Shown: piece after piece, positions 47,802-58,869 of the stretch
Numbering within the stretch: position 1 is the stretch's first letter
Layout: every line of letters starts with the position of its first letter
NCBI RefSeq assembly: GCF_016086655.4
Contig: NC_052135.2
Location: 12,180,363-12,244,362, forward strand
Length of the DNA: 64,000 nt
Origin: Lepeophtheirus salmonis
Lineage: Eukaryota; Arthropoda; Copepoda; Siphonostomatoida; Caligidae
Direction of reading: 5' to 3'
Translations under genes and position numbers: made by a program
Notes under the pieces: generated by a model
What the model saw: the letters and a program-made list of their open reading frames with translations, nothing else
The model's database searches: none
What the model was told of the DNA's origin: nothing

Positions 47802-48257
47802 CAGGGGGGTACGCAGATTATATTTAATTTTTTTAGGGGAGGGGTTTAGTTTTTTGGATTTTTTTTAAATTTCAAAAATCCATAGCTATTCACTGAAAAT
47901 TAAATTTTTTGGAAAAAAAATTATCAAAAGAAATTTCAAATATTAAATTTTTCTGAAAAAAATTTCTAAATCTACAGCTATTAAAAAAAACTAATTTTTT
48001 TAGAAAAAAATTCAAAAACAAATTGCTATTCTCAAAAAATTAATTTTTTTGAGAAAATATTTTAAAAATCCATAGCGTTTGAGAAAAAATTAAATTTTTG
48101 AGAATTTTTTTTCAAAAATCCACAGTTATTCAGAAAAAATTTCAAAAATCCGTAGGGAATTTTTTTTTCCATCCGGACCCAATTTTTTTTTAGTACAAAG
48201 CAAAAATTCCTTAATTTCGGGGAGGGGATACAGCCCCTCCACCCCACCCCCTGCCGG
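47802..48257 (+). mobile_element. R0 MITE, right end slightly truncated
   Basis: The left end CAGGGGGGTACGCAGATTAT and right side GATACAGCCCCTCCACCCC, ACCCCCTGCCGG. The final GGACGCCCCTG is missing. About eight R0 units lie between. Confidence 0.65.
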
Positions 48258-48667
48258 CTTTGAATATTGCCATGAATATTACTCTATTATTAACCTACTG
48301 CTCAACCTCTAAGAATTTACCCTTTTAATTAAAAAAAATGCATACATATCTTGGAAAAATGATGAAGTAACGTTAATCATTGTTCTACAGAAAAGTAAAA
48401 ATGCATGAAGAAGGTGAGAGCAATATTTAGGATATTATTGATTTAATAACCTTGTTAATATCAGCTGCCTGCTATTTGATTTTGGGCGTAGGAAAAAGTG
48501 AATTAGTGCTATAAAGAACATTTAAATTAACATTAGTGTATAGAAAATATTATTAGCATATTTAAATTCATATATATTTATTTTATTACACATTTGTAAA
48601 ACAATTTACATCAAAGATAGGTGAGAAAACTTACTTCAGAACACTTATACATATTAAATTATGAACA
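48258..48667. repeat. spacer with a short repeat also at 43979
   Basis: AACAATTTACATCAAAGATA followed by GAGAAAACTTACTTCAGA (48600-48638) matches 43980-44020. The rest is AT-rich spacer. Confidence 0.45.
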
Positions 48668-48900
48668 GTGATATCCTCCCGGTGTGTGAAAAATAAGAAT
48701 AAAAGAAACCAAAAAATTTACATGGTCACACTGATAATTTGAGAAATGTTTGGAAGGAGAGTAGCTATGTTGTATTAGGTTACTTATAATTTCTGCAAGG
48801 AACCCTCATTGCTACTCGCCGTCTTTCATGAGCACAGGTACTAGTTATTACTTTATACTTAGATGTCCTCTCTTGGAGAATGAAAGAAAAAGAGAAGAGC
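48668..48900 (-). repeat. R3 copy, internally deleted
   Basis: Holds the R3 right part (GGAAGGAGAGTAGCTATG) and, reading on, the R3 left part (CATTGCTACTCGCCGTC, GATGTCCTCTCTTGGAG), with the middle missing. Confidence 0.55.
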
Positions 48901-49955
48901 TTTTGAAAGCAAAAAACTCTAATTCCCAACCTAAAAAAACAACTCCTGCTTTCTAGTACATGGTTTATACACCTCTAACAATAAACAAAAAAGAAGATGG
49001 AGTAGACGCAACAGCCGTTTTTCCTTTTCTAATTTATGAACTTGTTTTTTTTTCATTACAAAAATTCATACGCCACATCTTGTAGGGGAGAAACGTTTTC
49101 ACGTAGCCAAATAAAAATATCTTCAAGTTAATATTTGTGTTTTGCCCCTCTGTGTAAAAGTTTAGAGGAGACGATCTGGCATTTTGGAACAGACGAATTA
49201 AACAAGTTTTTATACCTTCATATATATCATACATTTATGACATTCGTGAAAAAAACAAAACAACCTCAATTCCCACTTTGTTTATTCAACTTCTAAATGT
49301 ATTAATTTAATTAGACTTTAATTATAAAGTCTTCTACCAAAAAGAAAATGTTTTTATTTATTTATTAAAAATTCAATGGCTTATATATTTTTTGGTCTTT
49401 TTGTTATATCTCTCTAATTTTGATTAAGAGTTTTAAAAGAATACCTATAATGTACTATATATGTATGTATTAAACAAAACAGTTATTTGGAATAATTAAA
49501 TCAACCCTAAAAATTATGATAAACTTATAGTTAGTTTTTTGGTGTAGGTGGAGCTTTGATGGGTGTATGTAAGACAAGGGATAAATAAATGGATATTCAA
49601 TCTTTGGGCTTATAAGTTGAAAGGTGTTTTTTAATCAAAATCTAATCTAAAATAAGAACTCACTTTTCATAAAAATAAATAATCGATTTCACACAATTTA
49701 ATTAATAGTTAATTAATTGGATAAAAGATCAAATATATATTAATTAATATGTATATCAAAATATATTTCAAATAAATAAGTATTAACTCGATCACCACAA
49801 TTCAATGAGATTTTCAATGATTAGAGAACTCTAATTAGATTTCTCTTATTAATAATTATATTTTTAATGGCTTGATGGATATATATTCACACTTTGTATG
49901 GGCATTAAATTTTCCATATATGCTAATATTAATATAGAAGCATTGTATACTCTAT
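48901..49955. other. AT-rich spacer, nothing recognised
   Basis: No gene or repeat end. The 66-codon frame at 49034-49234 (minus) has no known domain. Confidence 0.45.
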
Positions 49956-50157
49956 GTTAGTGATTCCCAACTGCGGCTCCACTGAGTAGAAAGGCTTGCA
50001 GTGTATTGTCTAGTTCTCTGCGAGATTATCAAGCTCATGAAGAAATGCCATTTGTAAAAAAGAACAAATATCCTAGACCTAAATATTTGCCACAATTAGA
50101 TGCTTCCTAAAAAATACGTCCAGGGATTTAGGAGTGATGAAAAAGTTAGGAATCACT
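49956..50157. mobile_element. short MITE with AGTGATTCC ends
   Basis: The left end AGTGATTCCCAACTGCGGCTC and right end AAAGTTAGGAATCACT form a ~14-bp inverted repeat around ~200 bp. No clear target duplication. The ends resemble the hAT type (CAGTG.TTCCCAAC). Confidence 0.55.
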
Positions 50158-50259
50158 TGCCCGTATATATATGGTTAAAAAAAAGCAAATTGAAGATTGC
50201 ACTCTTTGTAATTTCAATCTGAAGAGTATTTTTTAATTCCAAAAGCTGTTATCATTATT

Positions 50260-50530
50260 AATTTATTCTTGAAGAGAGAACAATAAGTATAAAGTAATCT
50301 CTAATGTAATAAGGACGAAGAGTAACACTGAGGATTTGTTGTAAGTCCTTGTTGTACTTGGAGTAGAATTGAGGATCGACGTTGGAGTAATTCCTTCCTA
50401 TCTCATTGCTATATATTCGTAGTGGGATTTGTGTTGATTTCCTTCCTCTCACGGTTGTATGCAGGTGATCTAATGAAACGTCATAAAAACTAAGTTACTT
50501 TACTCGCAAATTCTTTTTAAATTGTAAGTG
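50260..50530 (+). repeat. R3 copy
   Basis: AAGAGAGAACAATAAGTATA, GAAGAGTAACACTGAGGATT, GTAGAATTGAGGATCGACG and GATCTAATGAAACGTCATA follow the R3 order without R5, giving the empty-site comparison for 12620. Confidence 0.6.
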
Positions 50531-52379
50531 TGACCACGTTCCTTTCTGTTTTTTTTTATATACATGTAGAAAAGGTTTCATGAATCACAGCTAATATCTA
50601 CAGTCTGATAACAATATTTTTATTTTATTTTATTTGAATCTATGATTGAGAGAGTTTCCACATGGTTTTACTTTCTCTATCTACATAAATTATTGCCCCC
50701 CAGGGTTATCATCAGGTCGAGTAAAGTTACCAAAATTTCATCCCAGTACATGCACTTAATTTTAATATTAGCACCCGGTATATGCTCCTTGCCAGCCCTT
50801 GGTAAATCCTTTAGAATTCTGTAGACATGAGCGATTATTTTCTTCGCTAAGCACTTCAATGATGAGTGTTCTTGGCAAATCTATATAGAATAGTCATTAG
50901 TACAGGAAGCACAATGTAACTGCTGATATCATAGTAGTTTAGTAAATTTGGAGTAGTAATACGTGTCTGCTTTGAACATATATGTACATAGATTAGAGAG
51001 AAATATAGAGTTGCGATAGTTTAATAGACAATATCCCGATGTCTCCTTTTTTTATTTTTTAAAAACTAATTAACAATATCAGAAGATGTACTACAGATAT
51101 AATACCACCTGATACCAATTGACCGATATTGTTTAGTATAAATGTAATCTAATTTAACGACTTAAGTCATATTCTTATATTAATAAAATATTTTGTACCT
51201 GCAAAATTAAATAATTATTTGTTTCAGTTCATAAAGGTCGTAATTTTTCCTTCTTAATCAATTTAGATTTTTCTTTCAATCTTCCTAACTGTAAAATTAT
51301 GCTCCCAAGTTTTTGGAGGACATCAACAAAGTATGCACAGATGTTTTTGGTATTTTTATGCCCAAATCTACCTCTGCCTGTGTGCGTACTTGGCCTGGGA
51401 AGGTAAGCTGTAGGGACCGTGATCCTCTCCCTACGACAAATATATCACTGAGTAGCATATTTTAGGGATTGGTAAATTTATACATTAAGAGAGCTTTTAT
51501 TTCAAAAAACAAATCCAAAATACATTTACCTTTTCCTGTGAATGTGGATTATAAAATAGCTATCAAATTTTTGAACCAGCCCCACTCAGACATAAATCCT
51601 ACCTCAGTAAGGACATGAGCATTTCTTTGTTGAACACAATTGACTCTAAAATGTGGATATTATGACGTTGATTATAATAATAATTAATTATTCATCTATC
51701 TCCGCTATAAAAATATATTTGATGAATATTTAAAGTCAACTTTCCTCCCTTTAAATAACAAGCTTAACAAAGAAATGAATAAAGCAAGATAGAAAGAAAA
51801 AGTTTGAGTAGATTTTATTTATTTAATTTTTTTTACTTTCAAGTTACATGCTTTTGTACAAATAATATCTTATGAATAAAAAAAATGTCCACATTCAAGA
51901 CAAAAAACAAAGAAACAAAGATTACATACATAATATACTTCAGAGAGAGTCCCTTCCATAATTAATTATTTATATGGAAATTACATATGTATGTAAACTT
52001 TTTCATTAAACCCTTTCTTTCCCGAATTAATTTATGCGTAAAATAAAAATATTTAACTACGAAATCTTAATAGAATGGCATCATACAACACATGTATACA
52101 CATTTCAAACACACATTTGAGTTTAAAACAGAAAAAGAGAATGATTTCATATGGCAACTTTGGGAACATATCGAAGAAAATGGTAGTGATTCCATATGAC
52201 ATTATTGGGGCCATGCTATGGCATGATTGAAAGGCTAAATAAAACTATAATTTTTTTTGTTCCAAGTAATACAAATGTAAAACAGTGGATTCTTTTTAAT
52301 TCCTTTTCTTGAAAATGTTATATTGATGTACCATATAGATACAGATTTTGTTTATAGTTACTTATTGCGTATAATTTAG
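50531..52379. other. AT-rich spacer with one unrecognised frame
   Basis: The minus-strand frame at 50677-50859 (KKIIAHVYRILKDLPRAGKE, MYWDEILVTLLDLM) has protein-like composition, but I cannot assign it. The segment 51300-51440 is less AT-rich, with no recognisable content. Confidence 0.3.
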
Positions 52380-53065
52380 GTCAACACCACCCATATTCGT
52401 ATTGGTTTCTTTCACGATTGTAGGGTCAGGAACATCAATTTAATTTTTTTTCAGATAGTTTCACTGTAGACACTGGATGAAACATGTACATTGTAAAGGT
52501 TTATTGGTATAACATTTGAAGAGGTTTTTTTTTGTCTCAGTTTGAATATCACAGGTTCCTCTACAATGATTTTTTTTAACATAGCATCACTTTTCAAACT
52601 ACAACCAGGTAATCTATTACTTCTTACTGTCCCTGTACCATAAATTCAAATCTCCTTGAGAGCACAGAGTAGACTATGACATATGAACCAATTATCAGTG
52701 TAATACTTGAAGTTTTGATTCTTTATAAGTTTACTAAGTAGCTTTATGACAATATCTCCACTTATCCCCAACTGCATAATTGGAAGACAATCCTATTTCT
52801 ACACATACTTCAAAGTCATATAGGATGGACCCCTTGTATCATATCTAGCAAAACAGTGATTCCCCATTTATGTGGTTTATTTCTCATGTATTGCTTCAAT
52901 AAGTTACGTCCCCTGAAGCGTATCGTCATTTTGTCCACCGAAATACGTTCTTTTGGATCAATTTTACCCAAGTTATTGTTAAAAGAGTCAATGAATTGTC
53001 TAACTTTGAAAATCTTATCATACTGGGAATCTTTTGTGGATTTTATAATGCTATTATTGTTTAGT
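52380..53065 (-). pseudogene. piggyBac-type transposase, catalytic core, degraded
   Basis: The minus strand carries the core of a piggyBac-family transposase in order. First YDKIFKVRQFIDSFNNN and RISVDKMTIRFRGR (first catalytic Asp kept in SVD), then QYMRNKPHKWGI. After a frame shift come YDFEVCVEIG, then DNWFICHSLL (second Asp), GTGTVRSNRLPGCSLKSD and, near the end, DVPDPTIVKETNTNMGGVD. The family patterns are 'SVDExMxPFKGR..KQYxPxKPxKWGI', 'DNxFTSxxLL', 'GTxRxNR' and 'PxxVxxYNxxMGGVD'. At least two frame shifts and several stops interrupt it. The N-terminal part upstream of ~53065 and the Cys-rich C-terminus are not seen. The frame 52856-53080 on the other strand is a shadow. Confidence 0.83.
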
Positions 53066-53259
53066 TGTAGAAAATTATAATTTACTCAATTTAAAACTTT
53101 AATTAACTTAATTTACAAAACTTAGGTTTACTATAAACCATTATAAAATCCCATTGATGTCATATGGAGTCATGCTAGTATTAAAAAATCTAGACCACCC
53201 AGTATTGAAATGCTGAGAAAACCAGAAAAAAGACATTCTGATTTTTTTCTTATACTTTA

Positions 53260-53680
53260 TACTTGAATTTTATTTTCAAAGAATTCGTGTTCTAATTTTT
53301 TGTAAAAAAATATAAATTTTTCCGAACAGCTGTGGACTTTTGAATTTTTTTTTGTCAATAACTTTAGATTTAGGAAATTTTTCTCGAACAAATTTAATTT
53401 TTTTGTGAATATTTGGTGATTTTTAAAATTTTTCTAAAAAATCTTATTTTCGAAATTTTTTGTGAACAGCTGTGAACTAATGAAATCTTTTCTCACAAAA
53501 TTTGATTTTTTGTGAATAAGTATAGATTAGAAGTACAACATTATTGTGGACAAAAAAAAAAAATCAATATTTGAAATTTGATTTTTTTTTCAAAAAAATA
53601 ATTTTTGAATTTTTTTGTGAGTCGCTATTGGATTTAAAAACAAAACAAAAAGAAGCCACCCCTAAAATATAATCCTGCGT
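53260..53680 (-). repeat. R0 copy, one end
   Basis: R0 units in reverse sense (GAACAGCTGTGGACTTTTGA) lead to GCCACCCCTAAAATATAATC and CTGCG, the inner side of an R0 end. The outer bases and the other end are missing. Confidence 0.5.
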
Positions 53681-54329
53681 TAGAGCTTCTTAAAGGATAT
53701 ATTATGTATACATGTGTTACACACGAATTACTTCAAATATTTAATTATGTTAATTAATTTTGTGAGACGAGTGTGTGCATCGGTCTTTTTTGTTCTTGTC
53801 TTTTATTTTGCATAAATACAGGGCTACTCATAAGTCTTAAAGACATTATTTTATATGATAATTAATCAAACATAATTATAATTAGGAGACATTAAAAATA
53901 AACGTTCTAGAATATATTTTTGAGATTATTTTTTATAAATTACTTATTCAATATAACTGCTGTTGTTAGCTCCACATCCGATAAACGACAGTGGAAGGAG
54001 TCACATTCTCTACGGATTTATTCTACGGAAGTTCCACCCACGCTTCTTCGTCTTCGATGGCATTGTAGAGGGATTCCAAATTCTGATTGGTATAAACATT
54101 AACTTTTGACTCAAGATAACCCTATAAAAAATATTTGAGGTGGTACAGAGCTAAACTGTCAAGGAGATTGTATCAATTTTTTTCCAAAATTGAATTATTT
54201 CATTCATTTTTTTTACTTGGTTATCCTATAAAAAAATTCAAATATGATATTTTTGGAATTTTTTTAAAAATCCACAGCTATTAACAAAATTAAATTTTTT
54301 CAAATAAAAAAACACATAATAAGTGAGTG
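53681..54329. other. spacer with a small R0 scrap
   Basis: CCACAGCTATTAACAAAATT near 54272 is one R0 unit. The frame 53920-54102 has no recognisable domain. Confidence 0.35.
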
Positions 54330-54476
54330 AGGACTTGGAATAGAATTGGTCAATTAATAGTTGAGAGAAGACTCATAGTGTACGGCGGGTACAGGTAGGA
54401 CGTCAATGACCATAACCAACGGATCGTCATATGAAACCCTTTTTCATCCCCAAAACAAAAAAGGTTTCGCTATACG

Positions 54477-54668
54477 ATGGTGACTCCGAGCTTCTTCACT
54501 GACGAATTGAATCCGGAACAGGATAGACAGTGTTGTTCTCTTTGTAAAGACTGCTCAAGGATCCTTAGAGTCCGTACGGTCCTAGAGAAAAATATGAAAG
54601 AAAAATACGGGGTGGAAGTGAGCATACTAGACTGGATGATCACTACCTCTAGTCAACAAACATCTCAG
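54477..54668 (+). CDS. candidate first coding exon, Cys-rich N-terminus
   Basis: From ATG at 54477 the frame runs 64 codons to CTCAG at 54668, directly followed by GT (CAG|GTTCAA), a reasonable splice donor. The frame continues to 54770, but beyond the donor it loses its balanced composition. The peptide is mixed and charged, has Cys at residues 19, 20, 23 and 26 (CCSLCKDC), then LRVRTVLEKNMKEKYGVEV. The Cys pair and following helix are reminiscent of zinc-binding N-terminal domains of arthropod zinc-finger proteins (ZAD type), but two of the four usual Cys would have to lie in the next exon. No downstream exon was found before the repeats at 55370. The upstream ~150 bp partly resembles R3 (GTGAGTGAGGACTTGGAATA). 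Base composition is closer to coding than anything nearby. It could still be a repeat-derived frame. Confidence 0.32.
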
Positions 54669-54770
54669 GTTCAAATACGCATTATTAATACTGATGTCTT
54701 AAACATAGTTTACGTTGTTAGATGTATAGGCAGAGGGCTTCCTAAAGGCTTAGAAACTTTTATTAAATGA

Positions 54771-55369
54771 TTACAAAATTGATGAGGAGGTTTGACAACA
54801 AAGGGTAAAGGTGTTTTTTCTTCAAAATTTCAAATATTAAATTTTTTCGTAGGTTTTGAATGTAATTATGTATAATGTATTTATTGCAAGAAAAAAACTC
54901 AAGTCATGAGACATCTTCCTTCGAAATCCAGCAGTAGACAGATTTTTATTGTAGTTATATGTTTGTTTGTTCAAACGACCTCCGGAAATTGTTTGAAACT
55001 TTAGTGCCCATTAAGTCATTTTTTATGTGGATTCTACGTGTTTGCCGGCTATATTTATTATTCAGTAGGAGGGTAAGAAATGGTACTTCTTCAAGATTGT
55101 TGGTTATACATAAATATATAAACCTATATGAATGAATAATGTTAAGGAGTTGCAAAACTTTTTATTTTTGGCTCAATTACTCCGTGTTAGTTCGACAAAG
55201 ACTCGACCAATTTATTTTTACACAACATACCTTAATATGTTTGCTATAGTTTAAATCTATTCAAAAGTTATATCAGTGAATAGATTTACAACTAATTGCA
55301 TTTGAAATTGGACTAAAAACATTCTTGATGTTAAGTGTTATTATTTAGTTTCTGCGTTTTTAATAGAAT
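54771..55369. other. AT-rich spacer, nothing recognised
   Basis: If 54477-54668 is an exon this would be intron. I see no clear second exon. Confidence 0.4.
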
Positions 55370-55800
55370 TTTTTTGTGTGAAGCTATGGAATTTTTGAAT
55401 TTTTTGAAAAAAATTTAATATTTGAATTTTTTTGGAAAAACAAATTATTTTTTTATAAATAGCTGTGTATATTTAAAAAAAAATTTCAACCAAAAAATAT
55501 TTTTTTCAATTTTATTTCATATTTATAATGTTTCTTTAATTGGTAGATGGAGTTGCTCCGATTAAGTATAAGTAAACATTATAGTTTTACAATTACTCCA
55601 TCTAACCTAGGAATCTTGTGTGTAGTCCAAATACATAAAGTATATTTCTTTTTCCTTGAGTTAAAGAAAATGATTTTGTCTGAGAGCGTTGTCCATGAGC
55701 TACGTCGTTCCATTCTTTTTGTTAATAGCTATGAATTTTTGAAAATATTTTCTTTTTCATTTTAGGTTTTTTTTTCAAAGAAATTCCAAAAAAACAAGTA
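55370..55800. repeat. R0 fragments
   Basis: GTGTGAAGCTATGGAATTTTTG (55375) and GTTAATAGCTATGAATTTTTG (55720) are reverse-sense R0 units. The 55547-55765 frame between them has no known domain. Confidence 0.4.
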
Positions 55801-56073
55801 TAGAAAAAATAGTGTTTGGCTTCGGTTTGGAAATCCTAGACCGGTCTAAGAACTTCATATTTTTTGTTGGGCTGAACTAATTCGGTCCAACAAAAAGCTC
55901 ACTCTAGATCAGTCCAAAGGAAAAATTTGTTCTCGTTCGATCCCCAAAAAAATCGGTTTAGACCAATTTTACTTATAAATTGTTTATAACATGACATCAT
56001 ACATATTACAATGTGTCATACTAAGTTTAAATAGGGATAGTTTGGATTAATTTTGAGCCTGTCGTCTCATATA

Positions 56074-56207
56074 TGTTAAGATTTGAATATCTTTATTTTT
56101 AACCGAGTAAAAATGATCATTCCTTTATACGAAAATAAAAAGGAAAAAAAGAATACAAGGTACTATGATCAATAATTAATATCATCTAAACAAGTCAAAC
56201 TCCTACA
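56074..56207 (-). mobile_element. solo-length LTR (3' LTR) of a gypsy-type retrotransposon
   Basis: On the minus strand it begins TGTAGGAGTTTGACTTG and ends AAATCTTAACA, the TG...CA form of LTRs. It is 134 bp. A TATAAAG lies mid-way and AATAAAG lies 3' of it, plausible promoter and poly(A) signals. Just before it is the purine-rich TCAGGGGGGAGTAG, a polypurine tract for plus-strand priming, and before that the pol relic. Confidence 0.72.
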
Positions 56208-56610
56208 CTACTCCCCCCTGACGACAAAGTGAGCAAAGAAATCGTCTAATTAGTAATACACAATAAAAGGCATCATAAAAACATTAATACATAAACAAAT
56301 AGATCATTCTCCAGTTGTAGATCTTGTGCATCTTATAGTCGGAGACGCTGGAAGGATACTTGGAACTCCAAATGTAGGTCAAAGTCTATCCATCGAGACA
56401 TTGTCAGCTCTTGATCCAAAGTTCAATTTATAGTAACGATCGTGCCTCTCAGTCACCTAAAACGGGCCCAAGAAAGTTGGAGAAAGATACTCTTTTATTG
56501 GTTTATTTTAACAAAAACGAATTCCTTTTTCTTTAATTGTTTGTTAATGACTCCTTTATTAAAGTGTCTCGGAGGAATTTCTCCATTGTTTTAAAGGAAC
56601 TTATGGTCCC
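56208..56610 (-). pseudogene. gypsy-type pol, C-terminal end of integrase, broken
   Basis: Reading toward the LTR on the minus strand: PTFLGPF, stop, VTERHDRYYKLNFGSR, ADNVSMDRL, stop, PTFGVPS. Gypsy integrase C-termini have 'F.GPF.V..R.D..YKL.......NVSIDRLKPAF' in this position, and the gap to the polypurine tract (~140 bp) is normal for the end of pol. One TAG and one TGA interrupt it. The rest of pol, gag and the 5' LTR are absent; the piece stops at ~56610, where R1 resumes. Only this end inserted or survived. Confidence 0.75.
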
Positions 56611-56619
56611 TCATATTAT

Positions 56620-56765
56620 ATGACACGGAAAAAATCGGTACATAAATTGAGACCGAAAACAATCGATCCATAATTTGAGACTGAAAAAAATTGGTCCATA
56701 AAGTGAGGCCGAAAAAAATTGGTCCATAAAGTGAGACCGAAAAAAATCAGTCCACGGTCTGAAAC
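56620..56765. repeat. 28-bp tandem repeat inside R1
   Basis: Five consecutive units of ACCGAAAAAAATTGGTCC + ATAAAGTGAG with small changes. A shorter version in reverse sense lies at 16333-16410 in another R1 copy. The minus-strand frames 56611-56813 are translations of this repeat. Confidence 0.8.
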
Positions 56766-56866
56766 TGCGGTCTGGACCGAAAGATCGGTCCAAATGTGTC
56801 TATAATAAATCATTAAAGATCAAACCCGGAAAAAAAAAATAGATGTTGGACAGAGTCTCAACACTA

Positions 56867-57349
56867 ATAACCAAGTATTAACGTCTTGCGGACGCCCCTG
56901 ATATGAGAATATAAGTATTTTTTTTTTTTTTTTTACAATAGAGATTTATCCTTTTGAACATATTTTTACAATAATAAAAAAATGTATATAACTTATCGTT
57001 GATAAATGATCTCCCATCAAATGGGAAAGTATGCACATGGTACTTATACTATTTTTATTGTGATGGATTGGATGATCGTTCATTCATATTAATCTACGGC
57101 ATACTTATCATTGAAAAGGACAATGAAATGATATCTTCATTAAAGTTATATATTAAGTAGGTACATAAATCACATGGCAATCAACCTAAGAGTTCATAAA
57201 GGAATTATTCATAATTTGTATTTATCTCTAACCTTCATTGTCTTTACAATCATAATGACATTATGTGCTCAGTACTATGTCTCCATGATAATTGTGGAAA
57301 AAGAACTAATGATTACATAAATGAATTATTACTTCATGCATGTGTATTC
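56867..57349. other. spacer with an R0 end scrap
   Basis: CTTGCGGACGCCCCTGATAT at about 56883-56902 is an isolated R0 end. The remainder is AT-rich spacer. Confidence 0.45.
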
Positions 57350-58003
57350 AGGGGCGTCCACAGGGGTGGACTGGAGGGAATTGAATTGGAAAATTCTATT
57401 TCAAATTGGACTATTCCGTTTTGAATTGGACTATTTTCATTTTTAAAATCCCAAAAAAAAAAAAAAATTAAAAAAAAAAAATCCAAAAAGTTACATTCTT
57501 CAGAATGAAACATTAAAAAAATTAAATTTCGAATAAAAAAATTTTTTCCAAAAAAATGTTCAAAAATCCACATTCTACAGAATTTTTTTTCAAATATACA
57601 ATTTAATATTAATTTTTTTTTTCAAAAAACTACAACTACTAACTAAAAATTATTTTTTTTTGTAAAAACCTATGTTTATTCTCAAAAAATTAAATTTTTT
57701 AGAAAAAAATTTCAAAACACACGCTGTTCTTAAAAAATTTGAAAAATTAAACTTCTAATATAAATGTTTCGGAACAAAAAAAATAAAGAAATTAAAATTT
57801 TTGGAAAAAAAAAAATCAAGAAATTAAATTTTTTGGGAAAGAAAAATTGATTTAAAATATTATTGTTATTTTATTCATAATTTAAAAAAGTAATGAATAG
57901 TTAAGTACCAGTTATAAATAATAATAAATATAAATGGGAAATCGAAAATTAAACATTATTTTCCTGATGTCGATCCAGATTCCGGTTAATTGTCTCATCA
58001 CTA
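57350..58003 (+). mobile_element. R0 joined to an R2 right end
   Basis: The R0 left end CAGGGGCGTCCACAGGGGTG begins the element, R0 units follow, then R2 sequence (ATTTAAAAAAGTAATGAATA) to GTTAATTGTCTCATCACTA. The R2 left end is missing, so this is a composite that lost or never had its other R2 arm. Frame 57334-57573 (minus) is an R0 by-product. Confidence 0.62.
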
Positions 58004-58869
58004 ATATAAACTATTTCATTTCTTCTCACTCACTCACCAGTTTGAATTTTATAAATAGGTAGGATTGATTAATAATAGGACTAATACTTTGAAAATGACC
58101 TATATTATATTAAAAAAATTATAAATAAATAAAAACTTACCGGGATTTCCACAATTTTCGCATGTTTATCCGTCTCTCTCTCTTTATGGCTTATTAAATG
58201 ATACACAATATTGTCCTTTCTTATAAGGAAGAAGTTGTACTAGCCGCATTTAACCCCCTTAAAGCTTTAATATTTTCATTTTCTATTATCATTTTTTTCT
58301 TTTTTCTGTATTACATGATTTTGGGGGTAATCCTATTGAGGGGGATTATATTTTCATAGTTTTTTACTTTTTTGTTAGACTTGTGCTACTTTATTCAGAT
58401 GAACTTTGAAGTAAGTTTTTATTGTTTGACAGTTTAAACTAAACATCTATCTTGTAAATAGTTAATTCCTCAGGCTCAAATAGTTTTTTTTTTTTGGCTA
58501 ATCTCTTTATAAATCAAAATGATATGTTCAATTACACCTGAAAATACACTTTTAAGCTTAAATCCCTCATTATAATAACGGGCTGAGTTATCACAAAATC
58601 AATTTACAACAAAAATCAAGAAATTAATAAATGCCCAATTATTTTTTTCATTATATACAAACCAATATTTCAAACATATTTCGGTCAATTATGGGTTTTG
58701 TATTCAAACCTCCGGGAGGAATTGAAATATCCCGGAATTCCTTTAAAATATAATCCATCAATTTATAAATCTTCCCTTTTGACAATGAATTTGAGCCACT
58801 TAATGTGCATTTTGCGGTGTCTCCAAAAGGTTAATTAGAATAATTTGTTGATAGAAATTGACGTTTGTT
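58004..58869. other. AT-rich spacer, nothing recognised
   Basis: No gene or repeat end identified. Confidence 0.5.

Larger units (their letters stand above)
55810..56866 (+). mobile_element. R1 copy carrying a gypsy remnant
   Basis: Starts TAGTGTTTGGCTTCGGTTTG with CCTAGACCGGTCTAAG and ends GACAGAGTCTCAACACTA. R1 sequence is continuous from both sides up to 56073 and from ~56612; the LTR-retrotransposon piece fills the gap. The flanking 8-mers do not match. Confidence 0.65.

Noticed and set aside
56611..56813. Repetitive protein with FFxxxxxDxFF motifs on the minus strand
   Set aside because: A product of the 28-bp tandem repeat; the other reading frame gives an equally open, equally repetitive peptide.
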